A stretch of 64,000 nt of DNA from Bacillota bacterium. GTDB taxonomy: Bacteria; Bacillota; SHA-98; UBA4971. Below the pieces are notes generated by a model that was not told the origin of the DNA, ran no database searches, and worked only from the letters and a program-made list of their open reading frames with translations. How positions within the stretch are numbered: position 1 is the stretch's first letter; each line of letters opens with the position of its first letter. The position numbers and the translations under genes are program-made. The stretch is from positions 1-64,000 of the forward strand of contig JACIXY010000017.1 in NCBI GenBank assembly GCA_014360195.1. The letters are read 5' to 3'. This document shows positions 9,161 to 17,478 of this stretch, piece by piece.

Positions 9161-9222
9161 GCCGATCATTGGCGGATTACGGAGAATTACACGCCGGCCA
9201 ATCAGCCGATCGCTGGCGAATT
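9161..9222. repeat. pair of direct repeats in the gap after the barrel gene
   Basis: GCCGATCATTGGCGGATT (9161-9178) and GCCGATCGCTGGCGAATT (9205-9222) lie 44 bp apart, each containing a CCGATC..TGGCG semi-palindrome. The surrounding 9050-9444 stretch is less GC-rich and holds no gene. The flanking genes converge here, so this is not an obvious promoter region. Confidence 0.45.
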
Positions 9223-9444
9223 GTTGCCCGAATAACCAGCAGCGGTCTGCGAAGCGACTGTTGATTGCCCTGGTCAGGCCGGTCAGCTCTTGGCCCGAAC
9301 CACCAGCATTTAGCTATAGATAACCCAACTTGAACTCGCAGCATCGGCTGTGCGCTCGACGTATTTGCCTGAGTTCGCCGGCACTCAGCGCGTACGTAGC
9401 CCTTGAGTTCGAGCTTGGGCACCTTTAGGACAGTCCCGGGACCG

Positions 9445-10584
9445 CTAGCCTTTGGATGGGATGCCGTGTTTCCTGAGCTTCTTATACAATCCGGACCGGG
9501 ATATGTTGAGCATCCTGGCTGCCCTCGTCCTGTTGTTGCCAGCGGCACGGAGCGTCGCGACGAGAATTGCACGCTCGTGGGCCACGAGAGATTCGTCGAG
9601 CCCCGGTCCGTTGAACCCTTTAGACCCCCCGGCTTCACCCAGGTGCGAGCCAAGGACTTCCCAGAAGCGCACCGGAATGTCCTCCGGTCGGATCTCGTTG
9701 CCATCCGTGAGGTTCAGGGCGCGCTCAAGGACGTTTTCGAGCTCGCGGAGGTTCCCGGGCCAGTGATAGCTCAGGAACGCGTCCATTACCGCAGGATGGA
9801 CCCCCGTCACCGACGTGTGGCACACCTTGTTGAGCTTCTTCAGGAAGCAATCCACAAGCTCAGGCATGTCCTGCTTCCTCTCCCGGAGCGGCGGGATGGT
9901 TATCGTGATCACGTCCAGGCGGTAGTACAGATCCCCACGGAACTCCCCGGTTGCCACCATCTCGCGGAGGTTCTTGTTGGTGGCCGCGATCAGCCTCGTG
10001 TCCACCGGCACCTCCCTGATGCCCCCCAACCGCTCGATGACGCGCTCCTGGATCACGCGCAGGACTTTCGCCTGGAGCATGAGGGGCATGTCGCCGATCT
10101 CGTCCAGGAAGATGGTCCCCCCTGAAGCTTGCTCGAACTTGCCGGGCTTCCCCGTCTTGAGCGCGCCTGTGAACGCGCCCTCCTCGTACCCGAAAAGCTC
10201 GGACTCCATCAGCGACTCGGGGACGGCGGCGCAGTTCACGACGACGAACGGGCCGCGCGCCCGGTGACCGGCCTCGTGTATGGCGCGGGCGAACACCCCC
10301 TTGCCGACGCCGGTCTCGCCGAGCAGGAGGACGTTGGAGTCGCCGCGCGCCGCGCGCCTGGCAAGGTTGCGGGCCGCGGTGATGCCGGGGCTAGAGCCGA
10401 TTATCATCGCAAAGGGGTCGCGCTCACGGTCCCGATCGTGCTCACGTTCACGTCCTCGACCGCGCTGGCGGCCCGAATCATGCTCTCGGTCCCGGTCGCG
10501 GCCCCAGGTGCGGATGCGGTTCCAGTCACGGTTGCGGTCGTAGATCTTCCCCGGGGGGTTCTCAGCATACGTGGCGGGCAGCAT
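9445..10584 (-). CDS. sigma-54-dependent transcriptional activator without a sensor domain
   Basis: 379 residues starting at an ATG (10584) after AGAGAGGTG. Residues ~1-15 are nondescript. Residues ~16-57 are an Arg/Asp/Glu-rich low-complexity segment. Residues ~58-300 are the AAA+ domain with Walker A (GETGVGKG), an intact GAFTGA loop that contacts sigma-54, and FLDEIGDM (Walker B). Residues ~335-379 are a Fis-type helix-turn-helix ([21 protein letters not shown]). No receiver, PAS or GAF domain precedes the AAA+ module, so control must come from abundance or a partner protein. Its AAA+ core closely resembles that of the hydrogenase fusion at 17479-20154, so the two may be paralogues. Target genes are unknown. 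Confidence 0.9.
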   Translation of the reverse strand: MLPATYAENPPGKIYDRNRDWNRIRTWGRDRDREHDSGRQRGRGREREHDRDRERDPFAMIIGSSPGITAARNLARRAARGDSNVLLLGETGVGKGVFARAIHEAGHRARGPFVVVNCAAVPESLMESELFGYEEGAFTGALKTGKPGKFEQASGGTIFLDEIGDMPLMLQAKVLRVIQERVIERLGGIREVPVDTRLIAATNKNLREMVATGEFRGDLYYRLDVITITIPPLRERKQDMPELVDCFLKKLNKVCHTSVTGVHPAVMDAFLSYHWPGNLRELENVLERALNLTDGNEIRPEDIPVRFWEVLGSHLGEAGGSKGFNGPGLDESLVAHERAILVATLRAAGNNRTRAARMLNISRSGLYKKLRKHGIPSKG

Positions 10585-10818
10585 GGCCCTCGACACCTCT
10601 CTTCGATGCCACAGACAGGTATTCGGGCAAGGACGCGTCCTAGCACCTCTCGCAATATCACTCGTAATACCACGCACACATGGCCCAGAGGGCAACAAGC
10701 TGGGGCTGGACCCGCCATTGGGCTGCAACACAACGCACACACAGCCCAGGACTGCGCCAGTGCGCCAGAAGGCATCAGTAACAAGATATGCAGAGTGCCG
10801 GGACATATACGCAGTGGA

Positions 10819-10924
10819 GGTTGTCGGTGTTGCGCTCCGGAGACCGGCCCCGCGGGACGCCTCTTTAGGTTTGCGGCTCCGGCCTGCCAAATCGGGAGCC
10901 CCCTACGGGGCCAACACCGGTAAC
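10819..10924. repeat. dispersed hairpin element, copy B (diverged)
   Basis: GGTTGTCGGTGTTGCGCTCC at 10819-10838 pairs imperfectly with CAACACCGGTAAC at 10912-10924. The interior carries further short inverted segments. Same family as the elements at 9006, 36702 and 41828. Confidence 0.45.
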
Positions 10925-11168
10925 GTGAGGCAGTACCAGAAACGCAATCCAGCACTGGCGATGTGAGCCAGTAGGGGCAACTTGGAACGCTTGAACACGT
11001 GACCCCGAACTTGCCGCGCTCAGATCACCAACAGCGCCGCCAGGAGTTACGCCTGTGGCACGACCCTCCTCGAAAGACTGAGTGAATGCTCAGGTTTTCC
11101 CGCGCCGTCGCGAGCCGTACCAGCACGTCGCGAGGCAGCGCGCTTTGTGTCGAACTCCCCCAGGAAGC

Positions 11169-11220
11169 CGGAATACCCGGCAGCGCGATCCCTCGTGCGA
11201 TCGTGCCACCGGGTATTCCG
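11169..11220. repeat. 12-bp perfect inverted repeat with nested stem
   Basis: CGGAATACCCGG (11169-11180) and CCGGGTATTCCG (11209-11220) are exact complements. Between them CGATC..GATCG can form a second stem. It could be an RNA structure or a remnant of a mobile element. It lies in the 10585-11792 gap, where I see no supportable gene. A TGTCCG-N7-CGGACA site is also present there at 11713-11731. Confidence 0.45.
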
Positions 11221-11792
11221 TATTCTGGACTCGGTCCTACCGGGGCGGGTTGATCTGGTAGGTTTTCGACCACCCGCGAGGCGGAAAGTCGGTACATTCC
11301 GACCGCATTCGCTGCCCCCGACTCCGCAGGAGCGGCGACGCGCTTGCTTTGTGACGAGATCCCTCGCGAAGGTGGGCCTTCAGCGGCCACCCCGAGCGTC
11401 CATCATGGTCGTCTTGTGACCACGTATTCCCTGTCCACGGGCTGAGATGGTCAACAACCGACCAGGCTGACGGCTCGTACGGGCATGCCACCCCATCACC
11501 AGGGTCAGCAGGCAAGTAAAGACACGACCATGCAGATCCGTTGACGGACCCATCCGGGTCCGCTGGGGTTGCCCGCGCTGCCGTGGTCGGTTACACTCCG
11601 GCTACCTGGGTTCTCAGTGTCCACCTGCCGAACCCAGGTCATCGCCCCACGACGAAATCATATATGTGCCAACACACTCAATATTCCACACAGCTCCCCG
11701 AAATCCTCCCCGTGTCCGGGAAGAACGGACAACTGTATCGAGGCCTTCCCGTTGTTGAAGAACTGGTTCCTGTGTGGCGCAGCGCGGCCTGG

Positions 11793-12476
11793 CTACGGCT
11801 GAACCTCTGGCTTTTCGAGGACCTTGAGCCTGTTGTCCAGCCTCAGGATGTCTTCCCACACGAAGCCCAGTTGGAGCTTGATGTCCTTTACGTCCTTCCG
11901 CATCGCCTTCACGCCGCGTTCCAGCCTCTTCTGGCCATGATCCAGCGTGCTGAGGCGGCTGTCTACTTGCTTCTCGGCTTGCTCCAATGCCCCAAGGCGG
12001 GCGTCAACCTGCTTCTGAGTGTCTTCCAACACCCTAAGGCGGCCGTGAATCCGTCTCTGAACCTCCTCCAGCGTGCCAAGGCGGGCATCTGCCGCTCTCT
12101 GACCATCCTCCAGACCTGCAAGGCGAGCATCCACGCGCTTTTGGATATCCTCTAGTCCTGTAAGACGAGCATGCACGCGCTTTTGCATGTCCTCCAGTCC
12201 TGTAAGATGGGCGTCCACGTGCTTTTGGATATCCTCCAGACCTGTGAGACGAGTATCCACGCGCTCTTGGATATCCTCTAGTCCTGTAAGACGAGCATCT
12301 ATACGTTTCTGAGCATCTCCCAGTTCCCCTAGTTGGGCCCTCAGGCCCTGCTGGCCCCGTTCGAGGTCGTCAAGGCGGGCGAGTTGCTGCCGGAGTGGCT
12401 CCAACCCCTGCCGGATGGGCTCCAATTCCTCTCTGACTATGGCGCGGAGCACTTGTGCGACACCGTTTTCGGCCAT
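11793..12476 (-). CDS. second long coiled-coil repeat protein
   Basis: 227 residues; ATG at 12476 preceded by GAGGAGG. About eight copies of a 14-residue unit (LTGLEDIQKRVDAR type) fill residues ~45-160. The N-terminus (MAENGVAQVLRAIVREELEPIRQGLEPLRQQL) is helical, and the C-terminus (VKDIKLQLGFVWEDILRLDNRLKVLEK) is less repetitive. No signal peptide is present. It matches in design, though not in detailed sequence, the protein at 131-823; both resemble short Bacillota coiled-coil proteins of unknown role. Internal DNA repeats of 42 bp allow length variation. Confidence 0.75.
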   Translation of the reverse strand: MAENGVAQVLRAIVREELEPIRQGLEPLRQQLARLDDLERGQQGLRAQLGELGDAQKRIDARLTGLEDIQERVDTRLTGLEDIQKHVDAHLTGLEDMQKRVHARLTGLEDIQKRVDARLAGLEDGQRAADARLGTLEEVQRRIHGRLRVLEDTQKQVDARLGALEQAEKQVDSRLSTLDHGQKRLERGVKAMRKDVKDIKLQLGFVWEDILRLDNRLKVLEKPEVQP

Positions 12477-12587
12477 TATCGCGTTCCTCCTCGCGTCAGA
12501 TTGTAACAGATCGTGGCCTGGCTTTCTACCGACTGATCCAGGCTTTTCCTTGGAGCGGGAGTGCCTTACCGCCTGGTATAGAAGAAC

Positions 12588-14993
12588 TCAAGGCGGTAAC
12601 CCACCATCCGGCCTTCCATCAACCAGACTATCGCCTATATGCGATAGCGTCAAGCACATGGATGCGCTGGATCGGGCTTCGCACGGCGAACTTGCGTCCC
12701 GCCGGATGGGTGATGTGCCCTGCTCTTGCTCGTCGCCGGTTACAAGGTATCCTGACTTAGCCGCATGCTCGTTCATGGCCCGGATGGAGGCGATGGCCGC
12801 GCGCATCGCGGGGGACGTGCGCTCAGCGACGAAGTAGACCTGTGCGCAGGGATACTCGTGCGACCTCCCGGCGCGGCCTGCCATCTGAACGAGCGTGCCC
12901 GCGTCGAAGACGCGCTCGAAGTCGGCGTAAAGGACGACGACATCGGCCATGGCTACGGTTATGCCGCGCTCCATGATCGTGGTGGTGACGAGGACGTCGA
13001 TCTGCCCTTCTTTGAAGGCCTCGCGCACCCGGTCGCGCTCGGGGTGGCGCGAATGCACGAACGCAACTCGCGGCCGGGCGGCAGCGGAGTTGGGGGAGTT
13101 GGTGGAGTTGGTGAGGTCGGGGGAGTCGGGGGAGTTGGAGCAGGCGGGGGAGGTGAGGGAGGCCCTCAGCGTGGCGCATACTCGTCTGGCGAGGTCGACG
13201 GTGGGGACGAATACGAAGACGCGGCGCCCTTCTCGAAGCGAAGCCTCGATGACGGCGACCACCTTGGACGGCAGCTCAAGTGTACGTCGGTGCTCGGATG
13301 AAGCCCGGGTCTGGGAGAGCTTTGAGAGCGCGCCATGATCCTCGACTGGCGGAAGGGTCGCAGCGATGATAGCAGGGACCGGTAGAGGGCGGCCGTGGTG
13401 GCGGGCCGATATCCTGACGAGGGCGACCTCCCCGCGGTCGGCCGCGGCAAGGAGTGACTGGTCCGGCGTGGCGGTCATGTACACAGTCTTGCCGCCCGGC
13501 GCCGTTGCCCGGCGAAGGCCGTAGCGGAGCATCCTGCTCCCGCGGAACGGAAACGCGTCAGCCTCGTCGAGGACGACGAGGTCGAAAGCCTGATGAAACC
13601 TGAGCACCTGGTGAGTCGTGGCGACCACGATGTCCGCATCGCGGTAGCGTTCGCGGGAGGCGCCGCGCAGGGCAATGACGCGCGCACCCGTCATGGCGGC
13701 GGAAAGGCGCGGCGCGACCTCGGCCACGACGTCGCTTCTCGGGACCGCGAAAAGCACGCGGCGGCCCCGTTGCAGCGTGAGGGCGACGGCGCCGAGGCAC
13801 ACCTCGGTTTTCCCTGCGCCGCATACGGCGTACACGAGGCACTCGTTGCGCTCGTCCTCGGCCACAAACGACGCGAGGAAGCGCGACGCGTCCTGCTGCG
13901 CCTTCGTAAGCTCGAAGGGCAGCGTGATCTCCCACGCTGGGACCGGGTTGCCCGGGAGGGCGCGGCTCTCCGGACGCACCGGACACTCCGGACCCCCCGG
14001 GTGCTCCGGACCCTCCCGGCGCTCTGGGCGCTGCGGCGACCTGGGACGCCCCGGGGCGTAATAGAGAGGACGGCACGACCTCGCCTCCCCCATGGACGCA
14101 CACTCAACGCAGCGAAGGCACTCGTCGCTCCCGCACGAGGCGCAGCTTGCCTCGACGATGTCGCGCCCGCCGCACCTCGCGCAGGTGGCGATGCCGAAGC
14201 GGTCGATGGTGACCGACGGGGCGCGACGGACAAGCCCGCGCACGATGAGCACCTGGAGCACGTCCTCGAGCGGTCCGGCGACGGGGTGACCGCGCTCCTC
14301 CAAGGCACGCCGGATCTCGTGATCGAAGAGAATCCGTCCCTCCAGGACGTCACGAACGGCATCGAGCTCCTCTTCTGATGGCGCCTCCACAGCGCTACAG
14401 TCCCGGACCGTGACTGCGGCCCACCTCGCGCGGGGGGAGGTACCCAGGTGCGGGCGCAGGCTGCTTGGCCCACCCCTCCCGTGCCGGTCCCGCATGCGGC
14501 AACTCAGCGGGCAGTTCCGAGGGCCTAAAGCGCGTAGCGCGCTCCGGAGGTAAAGCAGCAGCCACCGCCAGGCCCCCCGCGTCAGCCCGCTCGCTGCCGG
14601 GTCTGGGTCGTGCGGCTGGGTTTCGGTCGGCCCGGCCCCCCGCGCGTGCCCCAACGCGGCGGGGACGGCTCCGAAGCGTGCTTCCACGCGTCCCGCCACG
14701 CGCCGGGCCTCCCGCTCCGCGAGCGCGAGGGGCAGTGGACCTTTTACTACCGTGAGGTGCTCGTATCCCTCCTCCGCAAGGACGGCGAGATCCAGAGATG
14801 GGTAGTGGGACACGCCGACGAGCGGGGGGTCGCCTTCCCGCAGCGTGCGGGCGACATATACGAAGTAGAGGGCACCGACCACGCGATCATCCTCCTCCAG
14901 CCGGCTCCAGCCAGGACGCCCCGGCTGCAGTCGGGCGACGGCTGAGATAGGATCTTCGAGCCGCCCCCGGCGAGTCCTGCCAGCAACTGGCAT
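12588..14993 (-). CDS. comFA: ComFA-like DNA-uptake helicase
   Basis: About 801 residues of a DEAD-box motor that in competent bacteria drives transforming DNA across the membrane. A central zinc-finger block has CARCGGRDIVEASCASCGSDECLRC (cysteine pairs visible). Helicase motifs follow in order: CGAGKTE (Walker A), LDEADAF (Walker B), TATP (motif III) and QMAGRAGRS (motif VI). Two in-frame low-complexity insertions, a Pro/Arg/Glu stretch before motif I and a Ser/Pro/Asn stretch near motif IV, are unusual for ComFA. I placed the start at the ATG at 14993 (GAGGTGG upstream); a longer frame to 15152 would overlap the comFC promoter region. It is divergent from comFC; the usual comFB is absent. 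Confidence 0.85.
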   Translation of the reverse strand: MPVAGRTRRGRLEDPISAVARLQPGRPGWSRLEEDDRVVGALYFVYVARTLREGDPPLVGVSHYPSLDLAVLAEEGYEHLTVVKGPLPLALAEREARRVAGRVEARFGAVPAALGHARGAGPTETQPHDPDPAASGLTRGAWRWLLLYLRSALRALGPRNCPLSCRMRDRHGRGGPSSLRPHLGTSPRARWAAVTVRDCSAVEAPSEEELDAVRDVLEGRILFDHEIRRALEERGHPVAGPLEDVLQVLIVRGLVRRAPSVTIDRFGIATCARCGGRDIVEASCASCGSDECLRCVECASMGEARSCRPLYYAPGRPRSPQRPERREGPEHPGGPECPVRPESRALPGNPVPAWEITLPFELTKAQQDASRFLASFVAEDERNECLVYAVCGAGKTEVCLGAVALTLQRGRRVLFAVPRSDVVAEVAPRLSAAMTGARVIALRGASRERYRDADIVVATTHQVLRFHQAFDLVVLDEADAFPFRGSRMLRYGLRRATAPGGKTVYMTATPDQSLLAAADRGEVALVRISARHHGRPLPVPAIIAATLPPVEDHGALSKLSQTRASSEHRRTLELPSKVVAVIEASLREGRRVFVFVPTVDLARRVCATLRASLTSPACSNSPDSPDLTNSTNSPNSAAARPRVAFVHSRHPERDRVREAFKEGQIDVLVTTTIMERGITVAMADVVVLYADFERVFDAGTLVQMAGRAGRSHEYPCAQVYFVAERTSPAMRAAIASIRAMNEHAAKSGYLVTGDEQEQGTSPIRRDASSPCEARSSASMCLTLSHIGDSLVDGRPDGGLPP

Positions 14994-15299
14994 GCCATCC
15001 CAAAACCACCTCTTCGGGCGATCTTTCGCGCCGGATCCCGAAACCGTGCCTTCGGGTGATTGTGCCGGTTTCTGCCGGGAGGGTAGTATGGTGCCGGGCA
15101 CCGGCGAGACAGCAAATGGCGTGAGGCCGAGGAGGTCTGATAGATGGTTCATTGGTTTACCCGTAGAGGTTCACAGGCCGACTGCCCGGGCGCGGGCGGC
15201 AAAGGTACCTGGCCCTGGACGTCCTGTCACCGGGCGGCCGGGTCGCGAGACCCGGATACGGCCCCTGGGGGCGTGTGGATTGGAGTTTGGGAGGCCGTC

Positions 15300-16085
15300 G
15301 TGAGCTTCCTCAAAGATGCGCTCGATGTCCTCCTACCTGAGGAGGAAGGCTGCGTTCTCTGTGGGCAGGTCCGCGGCAGGGGCATGCACGAAATCTTCTA
15401 TGCTCCCATATGCAGCAGCTGCCTCAGCAGGATACCCTTCGTGCAGCCGCCGTACTGTCAGACGTGCGGGCGGCCCCTGAGGGGTGCAGTCGCGGAGATC
15501 ACCGGGGATGGCCTGCGCGACGGCCCCATCTGCCGCGACTGCGCGTCGGGCGGGAGGTTCTTTAGGATAGCCCGAGCGCCCGGAGTCTACGACGGTGCCC
15601 TCAAGGACTTCATCTACGCCCTGAAGTTCCGCGGCCGGCGGGAGCTTGCGGAGGGCATCGGTGTCCTGATGGCGAGGGTCGCCGCGCGCGAGAAGGCTAT
15701 GAGAGGTTCGCAGCTCCTGGTCCCTGTGCCGCTGCACCCGAAGCGCCTGGCGGAGCGCGGCTACAACCAGGCCGAGCTGCTGGCACGGATGGTTGGATCG
15801 TGCCTCGGTCTCCCGGTGAGGACAGCTCTTGTGCGGAGCATCCTTACTGGCGAACAGAACAAGCTCGGGAGGCGTGACAGGCGCGACAACCTCCGCGGGG
15901 TGTTTGTGGTCCCGCATCCGCTCGAGGTCGCCGGGAAGAGGGTCTTGCTTGTGGATGACGTCATCACCACCGGCGCCACCGCTAACGAGTGCTCGCGCGC
16001 ACTCTTGCGTGCCGGGGCAGCCGAGGTGCGGGTGCTCGCCGCTGCCGTGGCACCTCTTGAAAAGGAGTGGCTACACCACACCTGA
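15300..16085 (+). CDS. comFC: ComFC-type amidophosphoribosyltransferase-like competence protein
   Basis: 261 residues from a GTG at 15300 with GGGAGG just upstream; an earlier in-frame ATG at 15144 would overlap comFA and lacks a ribosome binding site. The N-terminal part has zinc-ribbon cysteines (CVLC, CSSC, CQTC, CRDC). The C-terminal phosphoribosyltransferase domain carries the PRPP-binding signature VLLVDDVITTGATANE. ComFC is needed for natural transformation, with phosphoribosyl transfer chemistry that is not fully defined. The divergent pairing with comFA supports the assignment. Confidence 0.9.
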   Translation: MSFLKDALDVLLPEEEGCVLCGQVRGRGMHEIFYAPICSSCLSRIPFVQPPYCQTCGRPLRGAVAEITGDGLRDGPICRDCASGGRFFRIARAPGVYDGALKDFIYALKFRGRRELAEGIGVLMARVAAREKAMRGSQLLVPVPLHPKRLAERGYNQAELLARMVGSCLGLPVRTALVRSILTGEQNKLGRRDRRDNLRGVFVVPHPLEVAGKRVLLVDDVITTGATANECSRALLRAGAAEVRVLAAAVAPLEKEWLHHT

Positions 16086-16577
16086 GCCACCGCATCCCGC
16101 TAACGGGGTCTGCGCCCGAGAGTCCTCATCCTCTCCCATCACGTATGGGGTTTCCTACAACCGTCTGGTACTTCATCTCGCGACTCCCTGTAGCGTACGT
16201 GGCAGCCGACGCACTCGGCCTGGCGCAATAAACAGTCGAGGCACACGTCGCGTAGAGGAGATCCTATGCGAACCGCGAATCGGAACACCGGACGGCCACT
16301 GAACACCCAGCGACGCCGCCAGCTAGACACTACAGCCCAGCAGGCCATCTCAGCGCTTTCAGGCATCGACGCGGTACGAGGAAATCGCCCGGCCGCCCAC
16401 ACGCGTGAAAGAACGGAAACGCCAGAGCAGTCCGCCCTCGTAGCGCGGGACTCCCCAGCACCCAGCTAAACCTCGATTAAGTGACCATTAAGTGACACGA
16501 TCTACAATTACCTTAAAGACCCAGAGGATATGGTTGCGACCGCGCGCGTCGCGGGCAGCGGCGCCACGGCCGCGACG

Positions 16578-16619
16578 TGTCCGGTCAGCAGGACATGTGC
16601 GATGCTTCGGACACATGTC
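16578..16619. promoter_or_regulatory. palindromic candidate enhancer sites upstream of a sigma-54 promoter
   Basis: TGTCC-N8-GGACA (16578-16595) overlaps GACATGTG-N12-CACATGTC (16592-16619). These dyads lie about 165-205 bp upstream of the -24/-12 element at 16782. That is the usual distance for upstream activating sequences of sigma-54 activators. Confidence 0.5.
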
Positions 16620-16781
16620 GACCCGGGCACGTACCTCTGGTTTCGTGAGCTGTTCACAGAACGGTGTACGGAAGAGCGGACAGCTGTTGCCAGAGTGAGA
16701 CACCGGACGAGCGTGGCTTAAATCCTCTCAACCAGCTGTTTGTACGCAATAGTGGGCAGGTTGTAGCATGGCGTGGACACC

Positions 16782-16797
16782 TGGCACGGCAGTTGCA
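16782..16797 (+). promoter_or_regulatory. sigma-54 (-24/-12) promoter
   Basis: TGGCACGGCAGTTGCA matches the consensus TGGCACG-N4-TTGCW at every defined position. GG and GC have the required 10-bp separation (16783-84 and 16795-96). Transcription would start near 16808 and run toward the hydrogenase-sigma-54 fusion gene about 670 bp downstream. No other convincing gene lies between. Confidence 0.75.
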
Positions 16798-16940
16798 TTT
16801 AGACAACAGTTGGTGCGCTGACGCAGGCTGCCGCGCAGCGAAGAGGCTCGCCCTCTCACGCTCGGCGTCTTATGAGAGACTGCGAAGGCACAACAACAAC
16901 AAGGCATGAGATATCATTTGACGGCCATGCGAGTGCATCA

Positions 16941-17063
16941 CTGTCCCGAAGGACAGGTCTCGTGAGCCATGGCCGCTGCACCTTCTCGTCCTCCAACTGT
17001 CCGCCGGGACAGTATCTGGGACGCGCGATTCCCGTTAGAGTTGAAGTGTCCGGAGTTCCGGAC
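16941..17063. promoter_or_regulatory. three clustered TGTCC/GGACA dyads
   Basis: CTGTCC-CGAA-GGACAG at 16941-16956, ACTGTCC-GCCG-GGACAGT at 16996-17013 and GTCCGGA-GT-TCCGGAC at 17048-17063. All are perfect dyads sharing GTCC/GGAC half-sites with those at 16578, 20698 and 20774. They are candidate binding sites for the Fis-type domain encoded by the next gene. A weak -24/-12 candidate (TGGAAGG-N4-CGGCA, 17310-17325) lies downstream. Confidence 0.5.
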
Positions 17064-17180
17064 TCATTCCGATGACAGCGACCACGCGGGGGGCCTGGCG
17101 CACGTTTCTTCGGAATGCCTAGTCCAGCTGCAAATCGATTCCCGGCTCCACCGGGGTGCCGCTTGCGCCAGTACGACAGA

Positions 17181-17290
17181 ACGCACAGCCATGCGGCAGA
17201 ACGCACAGCCATGCGGCAGAGCGCACAGCCATGCGGCAGAGCGGACAGCCACGCGGTGGGGTGGACAGCCGTGCGGCGGGGCGGGCGGCC
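17181..17290. repeat. 20-bp tandem repeat, five and a half copies
   Basis: Units of 20 bp start at 17181, 17201, 17221, 17241 and 17261, with a partial unit at 17281. Consensus is ACGCACAGCCATGCGGCAGA. The first three are nearly identical and later copies decay progressively toward the gene at 17479. Any open frame here is repeat-driven. Confidence 0.8.
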
Positions 17291-17478
17291 GCCCCGGGGC
17301 ATATCCGGCTGGAAGGCGTACGGCAAGTGTACCCGGTTGAGCCGATTGTGCGCCCCGGCAGACAGGTGTCGTCTGCTGGGCATGTCCCGCACGCTGGCGC
17401 ACGTTGACGCACGTTGGCGCACGCCGGCTACGGTCGGCGCTGCGTTTGAAGCACTTCCACAGGCGGGGTGATGCGTCC

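Noticed and set aside
11025-11390. 121-codon minus-strand frame in the 10585-11792 gap
   Set aside because: No recognisable motif, no ribosome binding site, and it overlaps the 12-bp inverted repeat.
16139-16402. Minus-strand frame with CLDC and CVGCH motifs, as if a small metal- or haem-binding protein
   Set aside because: No ribosome binding site, no signal peptide, and the rest of the frame resembles nothing. The cysteines are probably chance.
16266-16469. 67-codon plus-strand frame with GAGGAG before the ATG
   Set aside because: Composition is random-looking (Arg/Thr-rich) and no family is recognisable. It could be a small gene but I cannot support it.
17310-17325. A third sigma-54 promoter close to the sensor gene
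   Set aside because: GG-N10-GC spacing is right, but several consensus bases in both boxes are wrong. Kept only as a weak candidate.
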